A stretch of 64,000 nucleotides of DNA from Adiantum capillus-veneris (lineage: Eukaryota > Streptophyta > Polypodiopsida > Polypodiales > Pteridaceae), in NCBI GenBank assembly GCA_014529385.2, contig CM043958.1, positions 153,475,293 through 153,539,292 of the forward strand. Reading direction: 5' to 3'. A program made the translations under genes and the position numbers. The stretch's first letter is position 1. Every line of letters starts with the position of its first letter. The notes under the pieces were generated by a model. It was not told the DNA's origin and searched no databases. It saw only the letters and a list, made by a program, of their open reading frames with translations. Below are positions 20,270 to 31,525 of the stretch, in pieces.

Positions 20270-21370
20270 CTGGTAGAAAAGAGCTCCAGAATCTCTCGCA
20301 ATATGCGTCCAATGTATCCTTCTTGTTCATCTGAAGATGGTTCCAAGCAGTTCGTATGTTGCGTTCGTACTCCCGAGTCAACCAAGAAGAAAGAAAAAGC
20401 CTTTTAAATTTCAGCCATTTAACTGGCGTTGTCTTGTTCAATAGAAGCGTGGACCACCAAGTTCGAGCATTTCCCTTGAAGTAAGAAGTAGCCCTCCGAA
20501 TCTTGGAGTGCTCTAAGTAACGCCCTCCAGAGAAAGCTATGTCAAACTGTTGTATGAAGGCCAAAGCCTTCGAAGCATCTCGATATCCAAAAAACGTGTC
20601 AAATTTAATTGACTATCCACCTTCTTTAAACTCTTGGAATTTCTTGCTTTTATCCTCCAGAAAGTCGTGCTGATTGGCTTTATAGAAATTCTTCTTCTTT
20701 GCATAGAATCTGTGATCATCGGAGTCCGAACTGTCTGAAGACGAGTCCTCTGTAGAACTGTCACAAACTAGGCGAAATCTAGGCTTCTTTGCCTTTTTCT
20801 TGCCCTTTCCGAAGCTTTGTTTTTTGCTTCGCTTTTTCCCTTTTCTGTCTTCTTCGCTCAAGTCAGAAGAGCTAGAAGAACTATCAGAAGAAGAAGAATA
20901 CTCCTTCAAATCTGACGTGCTTTTTCTGTCTTCTTGCCGAGGCAAATGTAAACTGACGACCCAAATAACCCGGGAAGCCAGTGCCTTTCTTTTGCTTTTT
21001 GTCGTGCTTTTTGGCTTTGTTATGTGCATCAAAAAGCTGAGAAATCCATGTATCAACCACCTCTTCTAATTCCTGCTCTGTAAACATCCTTGGAGGAGGA
21101 GGTTTCTTGAGTGCCGATTTGAGGGGTGGTTTTGTGGTTTGCCGTCACTGTGAGTGCACCTCGTCGAAGGAGGTCTGGGTCATAAATTTTGCAAATTTCG
21201 GGTCCTTCCCAAAATTTAGCATCATCTTTGTTGCATCGTCGACGCTCCATCTCTTCAAGCTCCGCCTGAGTAGGCTGAGGCGGGCCGTACTCCTCGCGTG
21301 AATCTTCTTCGTGATCTCTTCCCGCATCTCCGGATGCAGAGGAAGTCGACTGATCTCTGTCTGAATCCAT
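20270..21370 (-). pseudogene. Element E gag, right part
   Basis: The start Met at 21370 opens MDSDRDQSTSSASGDAG without the stop present in D. The Ser/Asp run with KGKKRSKKQSFGKGK lies in 20613-21056. The capsid domain is at 20270-20564 (FSGGRYLEHSKIRRATSYFK, PVKWLKFKRLFLSSWLT). The frame then runs on into LTR D, giving a spurious fusion ending with LTR-encoded residues. Frameshifts near 20600 and 21060 break it. Confidence 0.87.
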
Positions 21371-21418
21371 AAGTGCCGCATAAAAAGGATTGGATTTCCC
21401 GATAGAGAAATCGGCCGT

Positions 21419-21430
21419 GCTCTGATACCA
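21419..21430 (-). promoter_or_regulatory. Primer-binding site of element E
   Basis: TGGTATCAGAGC on minus, one base from the LTR. Confidence 0.9.
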
Positions 21431-21431
21431 C

Positions 21432-21981
21432 TGTAATAGACTTGGTTACTCCAAGTCAAGATTCTACCGCGACATGACAAGAATTTCACTTCAAAACAGT
21501 TCACAATTCACAATTGATTCGACACGGCCCGGCGGAGTTTTGTGCCTAGAGATATTGGCTCCAAAGACTGGCGCCCCTTTCGGTATTTCTTTTTGTATTA
21601 ATCTGCAACTCAAAGTACAAGGGAGTGGGAGGCTCTCACTCTCAGACTCTGCGTCCAGATGCTCTGAGAAGTGGGAGGCCTACCCGCACTAATAAAGATT
21701 TTACAAGGGATGCCAAAAGCAAAGCCCCTAAAGCTGTAAATAAAAAGCCTTGTAAAAATAAAGCAACTTTTCTCTCACAAGCCTTGCTTGAGAAAAATAA
21801 AGCTATCTCTCTCTCTCTTGCTTATTGCGTAGAATAAAGCAAGGTCAAAAATCTGCCCTGTCTGCCGTAAACAGCGCCGCAATTCACGGGCTTTTGTACG
21901 ACATGCCACGTCAGCAACATCATCATTTCAGCAGATAGTGTGTGTGTGTGTACCAGGCAGCCACGTCACCAGTTTATGACA
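21432..21981 (-). repeat. Element E 5' LTR
   Basis: 550 bp, plus-strand TGTAATAG to TTTATGACA, of the same family as LTRs B and D. Its right neighbour is the RT of copia F, in mid-frame, so E inserted into F. The E 3' LTR and the other side of F are not in the window. Confidence 0.88.
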
Positions 21982-22662
21982 GCATTTAAATCCATGATTG
22001 AGCATTTAGGTGTCAAACGTTTTGTACCACTGTCTCAGGGCTTCTTTCAGCCCATACAAGCTGTGTTTTAGTCTCCATACCAAATGCTCTTTTCCTGGAA
22101 TGACAAAACCGTCCAACTATTCCATATATAGCTTCTCACCCAAGTCACCATGAAGAAAAGCAATTGTTACATCCATTTGATCCATCTCTGAATCAAGAAG
22201 AGCAGCGAGAGCAAACAAAACACGGAGGGTAGTCATTTTCACCACCGGTGAGAAGACTTCCTGGAAGTCCATGCCTTCCTTCTATTCATAACCCTTGGCA
22301 ACCAACCATGCTTTGTACTTCCCATTAATACATTTCACTTTGTCAACCCATTTGTTAGGGATGGCTTTCCTACCCTTAAGCAAAGGTACAAGCTCCCATG
22401 TATCATTTGCATACAAAGAATTCATCTTGTTTTGCATAGCAAGCTCCCACTTACTCTTGTGTTCACATGATTGTGCCTCTTTAAATGTCAGAGGCTCATT
22501 TTCATCTGTCAACAAAATCCAATCCAAAGAGGGTTGAAACCTTTGTGGTTGCCTTCTGACACATGTAGACCTTCTTACCCAATGGTCCATGTTTTGTGGC
22601 AATGGGCCTACATCCTTAGGAACCCTTAAGCAAAGGTACAAGCTCCCATGCATCATTTGCAT
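21982..22662 (-). pseudogene. Copia F reverse transcriptase, N-terminal half
   Basis: On minus the sequence reads NDTWELVPLLKGRKAI and KAWLVAKGYE, a stop, then MDVTIAFLHGDL and HSLYGLKEALRQWYKTFD, ending MLNHGFKC at the E LTR. This is the copia RT before the YVDD motif, which is absent. The LYGLK(Q)A block is recognisable with Glu in place of Gln. Three stops are visible (after KGYE, after the TFD(T) block and near 22230). Confidence 0.85.
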
Positions 22663-22871
22663 ACAAAGAATTCATCTTGTTTTGCATAGCAAGCTCCCAC
22701 TTACTCATGTTCACATGATTGTGCCTCTTTATATGTCAGAGGCTCATTTTCATCTGTCAACAAAATCCAATCCAAAGATGGTTGAAACCTTTGTGGTTGC
22801 CTTCTGACACATGTAGACCTTCTTACCCAATGGTCCATGTTTTGTGGCAATGGACCTACATCCTCAGGAAC
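22373..22871. repeat. 250-bp direct tandem duplication in copia F
   Basis: The segment starting CCCTTAAGCAAAGGTACAAG occurs at 22373 and again at 22623, a period of 250 bp, with high identity through to CAATGG(G/A)CCTACATCCT. It duplicates the integrase-to-RT linker and RT start. The copies differ by a few substitutions and small indels (for example TCTTGTGTTCACATG against TCATGTTCACATG). Confidence 0.92.
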
Positions 22872-24250
22872 GTGCCCACCATCATTAGGTGGCTGATTTT
22901 CAGCATTTCCTTGCTGCTGTAATCTGTTTTCAGCATGTTCTTCATCATGTCCTACCCCATCCTGTGCATCCATTGGTTGTTCGTGATCTTCTGGTAGTAG
23001 CACAACGGGTTGCTGCTCATTTTTAGCATCAATAGGCCCAAAATCTTCAGCTAATGGCTGATTTATGGCTCGTTGTTCATGCTGAAACTTGACCTTCTTT
23101 TTGTTAAGATCACTTTGTGTAGCATTATTTAGCAACTTTGCCTCATTAAACACTACATCTCGGATGCGTACTATCTTCCTATTCTGAGGTAACCAAATTC
23201 TGTAACCCATCTCTCCCTCATCTTCATATCCCATGAAGATTCCCTTGATGGATTTCACGTCAAGTTTGGTCCACAGTTCTGCAGGTACATAAACAAAGGC
23301 CTCACAGCCAAAGACACGCAAATGGACATATGAAGCAGGTTTGCCAGACGAAACCTCTTCAGGAATCCCATTTTCCAAAGCACGATTCGGAGAGCGATTG
23401 CATACACGAACTGCAGCTTTAAGAGCCTCTCCTCAAAACTCATGTGGGAGATTAGTCGTGGATAGCATGCATCTGACTCTCTCACAAAGTGTGCGATTAT
23501 ATCGTTCAGCCACGCCATTTGATGCAAGGTTATAAGGAGCCGTAAACACTCGCTTAATGCCATGCATCTCACAAAGTTGTTGAACTCATTAGAGACATAC
23601 TCTCCCCAATTATCCATTCTAATTGCTTTCAATTTAAGCCCTCTTTGTGTGGTAACCAAAGCATGAAACCGTTTGAAAGCATCCAATACTTCATTTTTGC
23701 CCTTTAATACATACGCCGATGACTTTCTATCAAAATCATCAATGAAAGTAGCAAAGTACCGTGCACCCCCATATGAACTAACAAGCATAGTGCATACATC
23801 AGAGTGTACCAAATCAAGAGCATTAGACTTCTTCGCGACACCAAAGTAATACGAAGACTTCACATGTTTTCCACATATACAATCATTACAAAAGTCGAGA
23901 CCAGGACCTTTTACATCCTCCCTAAAGAGGAGAGAACCTGAAGACCTTTCTGGCTCATATGGCCAAGTCTTTTGTGCCAAAGTTCCATTTGAGAATGGAC
24001 TTTTGCTACACCCAAAAACTTACAAATAATACAAAGTCCCCTTCTTGCTGCCTTTTATAATCAGCATTGAACCCTTGTATACTTTCCTAGATCCACCACC
24101 AAACGTAGTGAAATAACCTTTTGCATCCAATTGTCCCATAGATAGCAAAATTTTCTTAATGCCAGGGACATATCGTACATTCTGCAAAATCAGCTCTTTT
24201 ATATTTTCAAGAGCCAAATGAATGGTGCAACACCGTCTATCTCACATGCA
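22872..24250 (-). pseudogene. Copia F GAG-pre-integrase and integrase
   Basis: GAG-pre-integrase block at 24020-24217 (VRYVPGIKKILLSMGQL). Core at about 23580-23960: SNALDLVHSDVCTML, FATFIDDFDRKSSAYVLKG, then RMDNWGEYVSNEF where the family has D..GGE, so Trp replaces a Gly. The C-terminal part (22701-23378) contains HLRVFGCEAFVYVP and FMGYEDEGEMGYRIW, the typical copia integrase end. Frameshifts near 23370, 23520 and 23990. Confidence 0.85.
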
Positions 24251-24254
24251 TAGT

Positions 24255-25036
24255 TGTTGTTGAAACTGGCCCGTAGGGCGGTGAACTTTGGCTTTGACCC
24301 AAAACTTTACTTTAACTTTAGGACACAAAAAAACTTCACGAATAAGCCTACGACTGGAATTCAACACTTCAAGACAAACCACGGCCTGGCAGCTAGAGCA
24401 CTACCAAGTAGACAACGACACCCTGTTGGCCCCAAAGACTGGCACTCCTTTCGGTATTTCTTTATTCTTATTATACTTGAGAAAAACCTGTAAACTTCTA
24501 CAAGCTGCCCCACTTTTATCGGGCTGAAATTCCTCTACTCTAACCCGATTTTCAGCAACATAATCACATTAGAAGTCTCCACAGACAAAATCCCAAGTAA
24601 ACATTGATTTTCCATGCACTTTAGAGCACTTTGCAAAACCTGGCGAGAAATTACAGCTCGCTGAATTCTCTGTTTTGCGCTCCAATTTGCATGCCAATCA
24701 CTTTTGTGGATAGCCCTCAAGCTCTCACACTTGTAGGGTAACTTGCCCCTTGAATTAGACGAGATTCATTATGGGAAATCTCTCTAAATTGTCGTGTACA
24801 AGCACCCAATGTTTTCCCGAGGCTCCCCTGGCAAATAAACGATCCAAACGCTTCCATCTAACCCTCACTAAGCTGTTCAAACCTATCCATGGCTGTAATT
24901 GCAGGTTTGTGACCCAATTTCACCAACATAACGGAGCAAATATCCTTGTAGATCAAAAGTACACGTCAGGGACACTTTCCCTTGCGGTATGGAAGCTTTC
25001 TAGTGAGCTGCGGGTCAATTTCAGCATGCTATAATT
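24255..25036. mobile_element. LTR-like insert within copia F
   Basis: Copia coding sequence stops near 24250 and gag resumes near 25037. The ~780 bp between contain the poly(A) module TTGGCCCCAAAGACTGGC (24429) and AATAAAGAAATAC on minus, as in the gypsy LTRs of this window. It may be a solo LTR of another family. I could not fix its ends or a target duplication; the zinc-knuckle region of copia F is missing at the junction. Confidence 0.5.
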
Positions 25037-25690
25037 TTGTCTTTATTGGCTGCATTTCGGATCTGTCTCTAACTTGATACGCTGAGCCATTGCTTTCACC
25101 ACTAGACTTCCTCCTGATTTCTTCATTCGAGATAGAGCCTCGTACACCATCAAAGGTTAAAGCAGGGTTGTTGCTAAGTGAAACAACCAAAGATTCTTAG
25201 CTATCCGACAAAGTCATCAACAAGAAAATAGCTTTCATTTTATCATTGAAGTCTGGTAGACGTGAATCCTCCAACTGATTCAAGATACCTGTGAAAGCAC
25301 TCAAATGTTTACATGTTGGCTTAGACTCATCCAACTCCATGTTCACAAGTTTACGCATAAGGTGTACTTGATTCACAGAAGTGTCCTTTAGCTTATTCCA
25401 TATAGCATAAGCCATATCAAGACACTTAATGTCTATAAGTACATCATCAGACACAGCCATTTTAATGTATACAATGGCCTTCTTATTAAGTCTAGCCCAA
25501 TTCTCATCAGGCATGGTCACAGACCTAGTTGCCAAGAGCGCATCATCACAATCTTTGAGAAACAAAATGCCTTCGATTATGTCCTTTCCCAGATGAAAGC
25601 CAGTGCCATCAAACCTCTTGATTTCAAGAACGGATTTAGTGTCACTACTACTGGAAGCATTAAGCCGGCATAATTTAGCAATGCACTAAA
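25037..25690 (-). pseudogene. Copia F gag
   Basis: Minus frame 25197-25565 reads FLKDCDDALLATRSVTMPD then AYAIWNKLKDTSVNQVHL and MELDESKPTCKHLSAFTG, the UBN2-type copia gag. Upstream the same frame continues (SVLEIKRFDGTGFHLGKD) to about 25680. Downstream a stop follows LMTLSDS, then residual coding to about 25040 (NNPALTFDGVRGSIS). No zinc knuckle remains. Confidence 0.83.
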
Positions 25691-26385
25691 GCACAAATGC
25701 TGTAATTTATGACAGCAAATAACCATCTGAATATTCAGCCTTGAACAATCAAATTTCTTAGCAAGTTAGAGAGCAAAGATCACTACCACTGTGTCCAAAC
25801 ACATGTACAATAGTAAAAGTGATAATGTTCAGCATAGAAACTGAAAATTCAGCATTCAAAGGTTGCATACATTGCCATCAAGTGACTCCCACTTCAACAA
25901 TATCAGCAAAAATGCATTTGCAACAATCCCAAATCTGCAAATGATCTTTAGAACAACTGCAACATGAATATTCAGCAATATAATAACTCGATGAGTTACC
26001 CGACGCATGTACTGCATACATAAAAGTGATATATACCTTCATAAGTTCAGAATAGTCTAAACTCACGAATTATAAGAGGAAATAAAGCACTCATAAAACT
26101 ATAAAAGCAAAGGACACAAGAAAAGAAAAGAAAAACAAAAACAAACAAACAAAGAAACTAAATCACTTTGTTTGCTACGAAACAAAACTAGATAAAAAAA
26201 CATTATTAACTTAAAAATGTTTTTAGAAAAGGCATGTGTAAAATAAGTTGACGCAACTTACTTGGCTTAAAACAAGTACTCAACTTTAAGCAAAAAAAGG
26301 ATAAGACATCTTAAAACCTTAATCCTAGAAATCAAACTTCACACAACAACTTCTAACGGAACACATTCTTAAGTCCTCAGGTAAG
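25691..26385. other. AT-rich leader/insert sequence without genes
   Basis: Low-complexity A-rich tract (26085-26150) and short frames only. It lies between copia F gag and the Penelope-like fragment. I see nothing identifiable. Confidence 0.5.
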
Positions 26386-26739
26386 CTAAATACGAAATTG
26401 AAAAATGAATACTACTACAAACCTACGAAGATCAAAGAACCAAACTTGACAATATGTGATCTCAACTTCGCTGCTTGTCCAAACAGGAAGAATAAGATTA
26501 TAACCTTTATCATGCATAGCTTGGACGACAGCTATGACATCCCTACTCACGTCATCAGTGCCCAAGAGTAGGTGCAGGTTTATATAGAGGTCATTCATGC
26601 TTTGAACGTACTCTACAAAACCAACGAGCTTAGTTTCTATCACCCTCCGGAGGTGATGGGCATACTCAGCCATGATAAAGGCTAGCATTTGTCAAGCTAT
26701 AGTAAAAATACTAAAAGCACTAAAGATCAAAACAACAAC
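26386..26739 (-). other. Unrecognised short frame downstream of the Penelope-like RT fragment
   Basis: A 100-codon minus frame (26386-26688) starting MLAFIMAEYAHHLRRVIE sits immediately 3' of the RT thumb region. It has no motif I recognise and no GIY-YIG signature. It could be the C-terminal part of the Penelope-like protein or part of the copia F leader. Confidence 0.35.
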
Positions 26740-27560
26740 ATAAGGTGTTATTAAGTCAAACAATAAGTCGGCTTTTTAGCTCCCCACTTCTATTGAATGT
26801 ACTACTGATTATCTTGAACATTCCAAAGGAACAAACATTAAAAATAAACTTACAACGATGCAAAAATGAACGAACTTTTTTCATGATTCTTTTGAATGAG
26901 TATCCTTTTTCAACTAGTAAAGAAATAAGATGGCAAGATTGAACAACAAAAGTAGGTTTACTAGAACAAAGACGAGAAAATCTAAATAGTTAAGAGCAAA
27001 TGACACCGTACTTAGCTAAAAGAGAAATGTTCAAAGAAATGTGAGGTATACAGATAATTTTTAGATTGGCATATTCTGGTTCAAGGCGCTTATCATAGAT
27101 ATCTACTACTAATCCCAAGGGAGTCTGAAAAATCTTAAGGTCTAAAAAGGCACAACAATCACTATTTGTGGTACAGTTAAGCTCACAAAACTCCTCGGGA
27201 TAAATTCCTCCGTCTACAGAACTCGAATTCAAGTACTTAAAATCTTGAAAAGAAGGAACGTTAGGGACAAAAAGATCATCTACAAAGCGTCTTACATTGC
27301 ATAACTTGTGCCATTACATAACTTGTGCAAAAATATTGGGCAAGTGTTAGCAAGGACAAGACGCTCCATAAATCAAACTCATAAGTAAAAAGATAGAAAT
27401 TAGCAAGAAAAATAGCACAATTGGTGCCCATAGGGATACCAATTGTTTGCTTGAAAAGAGAGTCACCGATGGTTATATATAAATTGTCCAAAAGAAAATC
27501 TAACCAAGAATGATGTCAATGCATACATAAAAGTGCGTATAGATTTCTGATACACGAATC
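26740..27560 (-). pseudogene. Penelope-like reverse transcriptase fragment (PLE-3)
   Basis: On minus: FLLDNLYITIGDSLFKQ, then motif B IGIPMGTNCAIFLANFYLF (about 27400-27460), then motif C RRFVDDLFVPN (about 27260-27285). IYPEEF and CAFLDLKIFQTPLG follow, then a thumb-like HLISLLVEKGYSFKR near 26880. This motif order fits Penelope-like and related RTs. It differs from PLE-1/2 (RFVDD and IGIPMGTNC against RYMDD/RFMDD and GFSCSP), so it is a second lineage. It is broken between motifs B and C by a frameshift and lacks its N-terminus. It lies between copia F gag and the F PBS, so it probably inserted into the F leader. Confidence 0.75.
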
Positions 27561-28131
27561 ACAATAAATTTCTACAATTTCTCCATAATCTCACGCGTGG
27601 GAGGTAAAACCACAATTTACCTATTTTGCATCAACAATGTCCCACAGTGTATTACATGCGTCATTTTGCAAAAACTCACAAATTTAAACCAAAATCCACA
27701 AAATTTCTCGCATGAATTTTGCCGAAATCAAAAATTCCAGCAAAAGCCTCAAAATTTATCCGACGAATTTGCCCCAATTGCATTAATACATGATTCCTTA
27801 AGCAAATTATGGGCAATTTTTTCTACAAGATTTCAGCAAATTTTGCAAAGTCTCCAATTTTTCGGGTTCAATTTTGCACGAATGGCAATGAAATTGACTT
27901 AGCAGCAATTTCACTTGTACATGAAAAGCCCCAAAATCTTTGAAGCCTTTCTGCACAAAATATGCAATTTTCAACGCAAATTCTGCTGTTGTCGAAGAAG
28001 AACGCTGAGGCTGAAATTTCCCGGGTGAAATAAGTCTTCCCTTGGCCTACGTGAAAGGGGTTGAACTAATTTGACCCGAAAAGCACCTACTTGATCAACA
28101 TTTTGAATTTTCGTAAACGCACCGTAGCTTA
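27561..28131 (-). other. Copia F 5' leader
   Basis: Non-coding on minus between the PBS and the Penelope-like fragment. It is rich in AAATT(T/C)-like words. The 27597-27902 plus frame is a by-product of this bias. Confidence 0.5.
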
Positions 28132-28144
28132 GCTCTGATACCAA
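28132..28144 (-). promoter_or_regulatory. Primer-binding site of copia F
   Basis: On minus TTGGTATCAGAGC, two bases from the LTR start TGTAGGCC on plus. Confidence 0.85.
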
Positions 28145-28146
28145 TT

Positions 28147-28847
28147 TGTAGGCCATGCAAGGTGCAGCAAGTGATAGCACTGGCAGGTTATTGAAATGAG
28201 AGAGAGAGAGAGAGAGAGAACGAACGTTGGAGAGCTACGCATGTTGGGTTGCATGTACAATTCATTTGTACACTTGAAAAATTGAAGTGTCTATTATGTA
28301 TGCCTTTTGGAGTATAAGGTGTTGTTCCCACCCTGTGAGTTAGTGTACATAAAGAGAGAGAGGAGAGGGCCTTTACGTACCCAACAAACCTTGCATTTCA
28401 AATTTGACAAAGATATTTGCAGGAAAAGTCCATTGTCACCAGAAGCCGACTTCAAGCGTTTCAAAACATTTCCACAAAAGGTAGTAAAAGCCGTTCAACA
28501 CACTAGACATTATGCCCACCAAAAGCACCACTTAAAACCTCTCCCTGCAACAGCTCAAAATGCTCAAACAGCGCTGCCACCAGAGTTCCCGTGCCTCTTG
28601 CGTCTCAAGACGGCTTCAAGCCCAAAGGCAGAAAGGCAACACATCTGGCAGCGTTTGCAAAACGCACTGACAAGAGACTGGGTTGTAGCGGACTCTATTT
28701 GCCAAGCGTTTTGAACGCGAGCAAACATCGGCAGTTTTCCCAAGGACGCTATTGGCAATGTTTTAAAACGCCATACTCCGGAGCTTTCAAAAACGCAGTT
28801 TCAAGGTCTTCCCTACTTCTAGCGGAACAAGACACTTAGCCACCTTC
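28147..28847 (-). repeat. Copia F 5' LTR, right end uncertain
   Basis: Starts TGTAGGCCATGC next to the PBS. It has a short GA run (28199-28219). The other end is not defined: sequence runs to the start of LTR H at 28848 with no clear CA end and no second copy in the window. Part of 28440-28840 could be host or other repeat sequence. Confidence 0.5.
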
Positions 28848-28926
28848 TGTAATAGACTTTGACACCCCAAGCCCAAGATCTGTTGCAACACACATGAGAA
28901 ACTGTAAAATAACTGAGCAAACTTGA

Positions 28927-29011
<85 letters not shown>

Positions 29012-29523
29012 TCGACACAACACAGCGGAGCTTCACGCCCAATTGCATTGGCCCCAAAGACTCGCTCCACTTCTCAGTATTTCTTTATTATTAAGCTTCC
29101 AAAGGTACATTGTTTGAGGGTCATCCTTCTCTCAGTGCTCCCGAGCTCATCTAAGAAGAAGGGAGGCAATGACACGCTTATAAACAGTACATTAGGGCCC
29201 AAAAGCTGGCACCCCCAAAAGCTATAGTCCTAAAAGCACTCCACCCCCAAAAGCTAGCGCCCAGGATAACTGCCGCAATTCACGAAAATCCATACTAACT
29301 GCCACATCAGCATCTCTAATGCAATTTAATTTAAAGTCGATGCTTTATTTTTAAAAGGTTTTAGGCCCCTCGGCCGAGTTCAGTAAGTTGAAAGGATTAG
29401 GTTTCTGCCTGACCCTCTTTGGGCCACTCGATCGGAACCCTCTGTTGCTTCATTTCACTAGGGTTTCGGACCCCTCAATGGGGCTCTATCCTTTAGACCA
29501 TGCCACATCATCACTTTGTGACA
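28848..29523 (-). repeat. Gypsy LTR H (3' LTR of a further B/D/E relative)
   Basis: Begins TGTAATAGACTTTGACACCCC and ends TTTGTGACA, as in LTRs B, D and E, but is much diverged inside. It has a (TA)n block 28927-28977, then (GT)n and (GA)n, and the module TTGGCCCCAAAGACTCGC near 29050. A polypurine tract follows on the right (29524-29539), so it is the 3' LTR of a minus-strand element. No partner LTR or pol is visible. Confidence 0.82.
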
Positions 29524-29700
29524 TAACCCCCCTCTTGAAAGAATTGTAATCGCCCTTGACTACGCCTGCAAAACAGACATAAGACAAATACTAGTTCGGT
29601 AAACACTGACTCTTAAGTACTGACGCACTAGACCACACATATCCAGACTTGCATGAAGACGGCGGTCATTGAACATTCACATCACTATCCCCAAACATTT
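29524..29700 (-). other. Polypurine tract and 3' UTR of element H
   Basis: On minus CTTTCAAGAGGGGGGTTA precedes the LTR. The next ~150 bp resemble 3390-3530 of element D (CTACGCCTGCAAAACAGAC, AACACTGACTCTTAAGTAC). Similarity fades near 29700, where the element seems truncated. Confidence 0.75.
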
Positions 29701-30467
29701 CTCTCTCTGAAAAAATCATTGTGAGTTGTTATTGGAAGTTGCAAAATTTCAAGTCTATAGCTAGTAATAACACAAAAAGACTCCACGCCACTCAATCCAA
29801 CTAGAGAGTAAGCTTAAAAGTTGTCTGAATCAGTGGGTAAGCTCAAGGACACTTCGAGGAAGCAGGTTGCAAACGAGGAATCAGTAGCTCCACATGCCCA
29901 GACAATCTTAATCAGCCAAGAAGGTCAGGCTAGCACAAGGTGAAACATATTACAATCAGAAAAAAGCAAAGTCCTCTACACCAACTTGCTTACGAGACAC
30001 TGGAAGAGCAATGCTGCATAGTGTAGTGAAGTGGATGCAAGAAGACTGTAGAAAGAAACTCACAGAGCCAGTGGATGCAGGAGAGCGCTCTTGTGGGCGA
30101 AGAGGAGCTGCCACAGCTACAACTTTGAGAGGGCATTTGACGGGAGCCGATTTGTTACGAAGCTTCAATGACAGGCTCACCCCTCTCATAGATGAAGATG
30201 CACAGAAGCATAATACACCCTCGCCCTGCTTCAAACAAATATTTTGGCATGATTCAGAAATCGACACCGAGACAGGGTCGCAGTCATACAAGTACCAGCG
30301 CCAATGGAGGCGATAAGCTCATTGCTGTGGCCATGAACTTGACCGGTCACGAGCGGTGCTTTGCCTCCAGATTCCACCCTACTCGATCACAAGAAGCGGC
30401 ACCGGAAACAGCAAAGCAGAAGCCAATGCAGAAGTCTACGTCATCCGAGAAGCGCGGAAGTAAATTT
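29701..30467. other. Unassigned sequence with short frames on both strands
   Basis: Frames of about 100-136 codons occur on plus (30011-30316, 30192-30602) and minus (29956-30291) over the same bases. None has a recognised motif. GC content is higher than nearby. It may be a scrap of coding sequence of an element or host gene, but I cannot support a function. Confidence 0.4.
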
Positions 30468-30830
30468 TTTTGGGGAAAATTACCAAAATACCCCTCAAAT
30501 TTGTGGGAATTCCCAAAATTCCCCTCAAATTTCAAAAATTTCCAATTCATCTCCAAAGCTTACGTAACCAACTCAAATTCTAGATTTAGCATCTTGTATT
30601 GATAGACAATCAGTCTTCTTATGAAAAGCTACAAAAAAAGATTCTTTGGAGAAAATTTAATCTCACGACCAAGGGTACTTTGAGAATTTTGGAAAACTTG
30701 AAGGGCATTTTGGGAATTTATGAGAAAATATTGGGGGTACCTTGGGTATTTTCTTGAAATTTGAGGGGTATTTTGAAAATTTTCACAAATTAGAGGGGTA
30801 TTTTGGTAATTTACTCACTTTTTAGAGAAA
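30468..30830. mobile_element. Inverted-repeat (MITE-like) element 1
   Basis: The left arm (30468-30555) has AAATTACCAAAATACCCCTC twice-patterned with CAAATTTGTGGGAATTCCC. The right arm (about 30680-30825) is its reverse complement pattern, ending GAGGGGTATTTTGGTAATTT. Arms surround a ~120-bp spacer with no transposase. GGGAAAATTACCAAAATACCC-like ends are common in plant DNA transposons, including Mutator-like ones; the family is not proven here. Confidence 0.7.
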
Positions 30831-31450
30831 TTTACCAAAATACCTTGTAATTTGTGGAATTCTTAGAATACCAATATACCCTTCTATCATTTTGGGATGG
30901 ATTTGCCCCAATTTTTTTATTTTATTTTTTTAGAATTATCTACAACTTTGAAATTACAACACACACTCAACCCCCGTAGGTGGAGACAACTCGTGTTACA
31001 TGTAGCCCTTGGGGTATGTTCCCCTAGTCCATATGATAGGTTGGCCAACCTTATCCGACCCGAAGACTCACCTTAATATTGCCCCAATTTTTGCATACTC
31101 TAATCCTTATGACAATAAAGCTCTATCTTTTAGTGTCTTAAACAAAAACAAAACTATTTACCAATGAGCTCACAAATAGAGGCATCTATGTCCAAAAATG
31201 ATGAACAATTTCATCTAAAGAGCCCACAATACCATTCAAAGTCCTACTTCTATCACCTTCTATTAAGGGAGAACCAATCCTCCTATAAAGAGTTGGAAAA
31301 AAAATTGTCTTATATGATTCCGAGGTTAGTGAGGGGTATTCTGGAAATTTTGAAGAAATCAAAGGGCATTTTTTGGCAAAATTTGGTAAAATATGAGGGG
31401 TATTTTGGAATTTTCACAAATATCAAGCGTCTTTTGGTAAATTTTTCTAA
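30831..31450. mobile_element. Inverted-repeat (MITE-like) element 2
   Basis: Directly after element 1: left arm AGAAATTTACCAAAATACC (30831 on), right arm near 31390-31450 with GAGGGGTATTTTGGAATTTT and CTTTTGGTAAATTTTTCT. The spacer (30900-31380) has no recognisable transposase. The arms belong to the same family as element 1, so the two are adjacent or derived from one larger foldback. Confidence 0.6.
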
Positions 31451-31525
31451 ATTGTTTTATTATTTCATATGGTTGTTGTACTTAATTTTTCTTATGAAAT
31501 CATCAAAATGTTCCTTTGTTCTAGT

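Larger units (their letters stand above)
21982..28847 (-). mobile_element. Ty1/copia element F, interrupted and truncated
   Basis: Order on minus: LTR (from 28147), PBS, long leader, gag (25037-25690), integrase (22872-24250), RT start (21982-22662). The 3' half of RT, RNase H and 3' LTR are missing, cut by element E. Inside lie an LTR-like insert (24255-25036) and a Penelope-like RT fragment (26740-27560). Each coding part is broken by stops. Confidence 0.82.

Noticed and set aside
22373-22871. CRISPR-like or satellite array
   Set aside because: There are only two 250-bp units without spacers; it is a simple tandem duplication of copia coding sequence in a plant genome.
28787-29117. Frames of repeated Ile-Tyr and Thr-His around 28920-29010
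   Set aside because: Translations of the (TA)n and (GT)n microsatellite in LTR H.
30011-30602. Overlapping plus frames of 100 and 136 codons as candidate host exons
   Set aside because: Both strands are open over the same bases and no domain or splice structure supports either.
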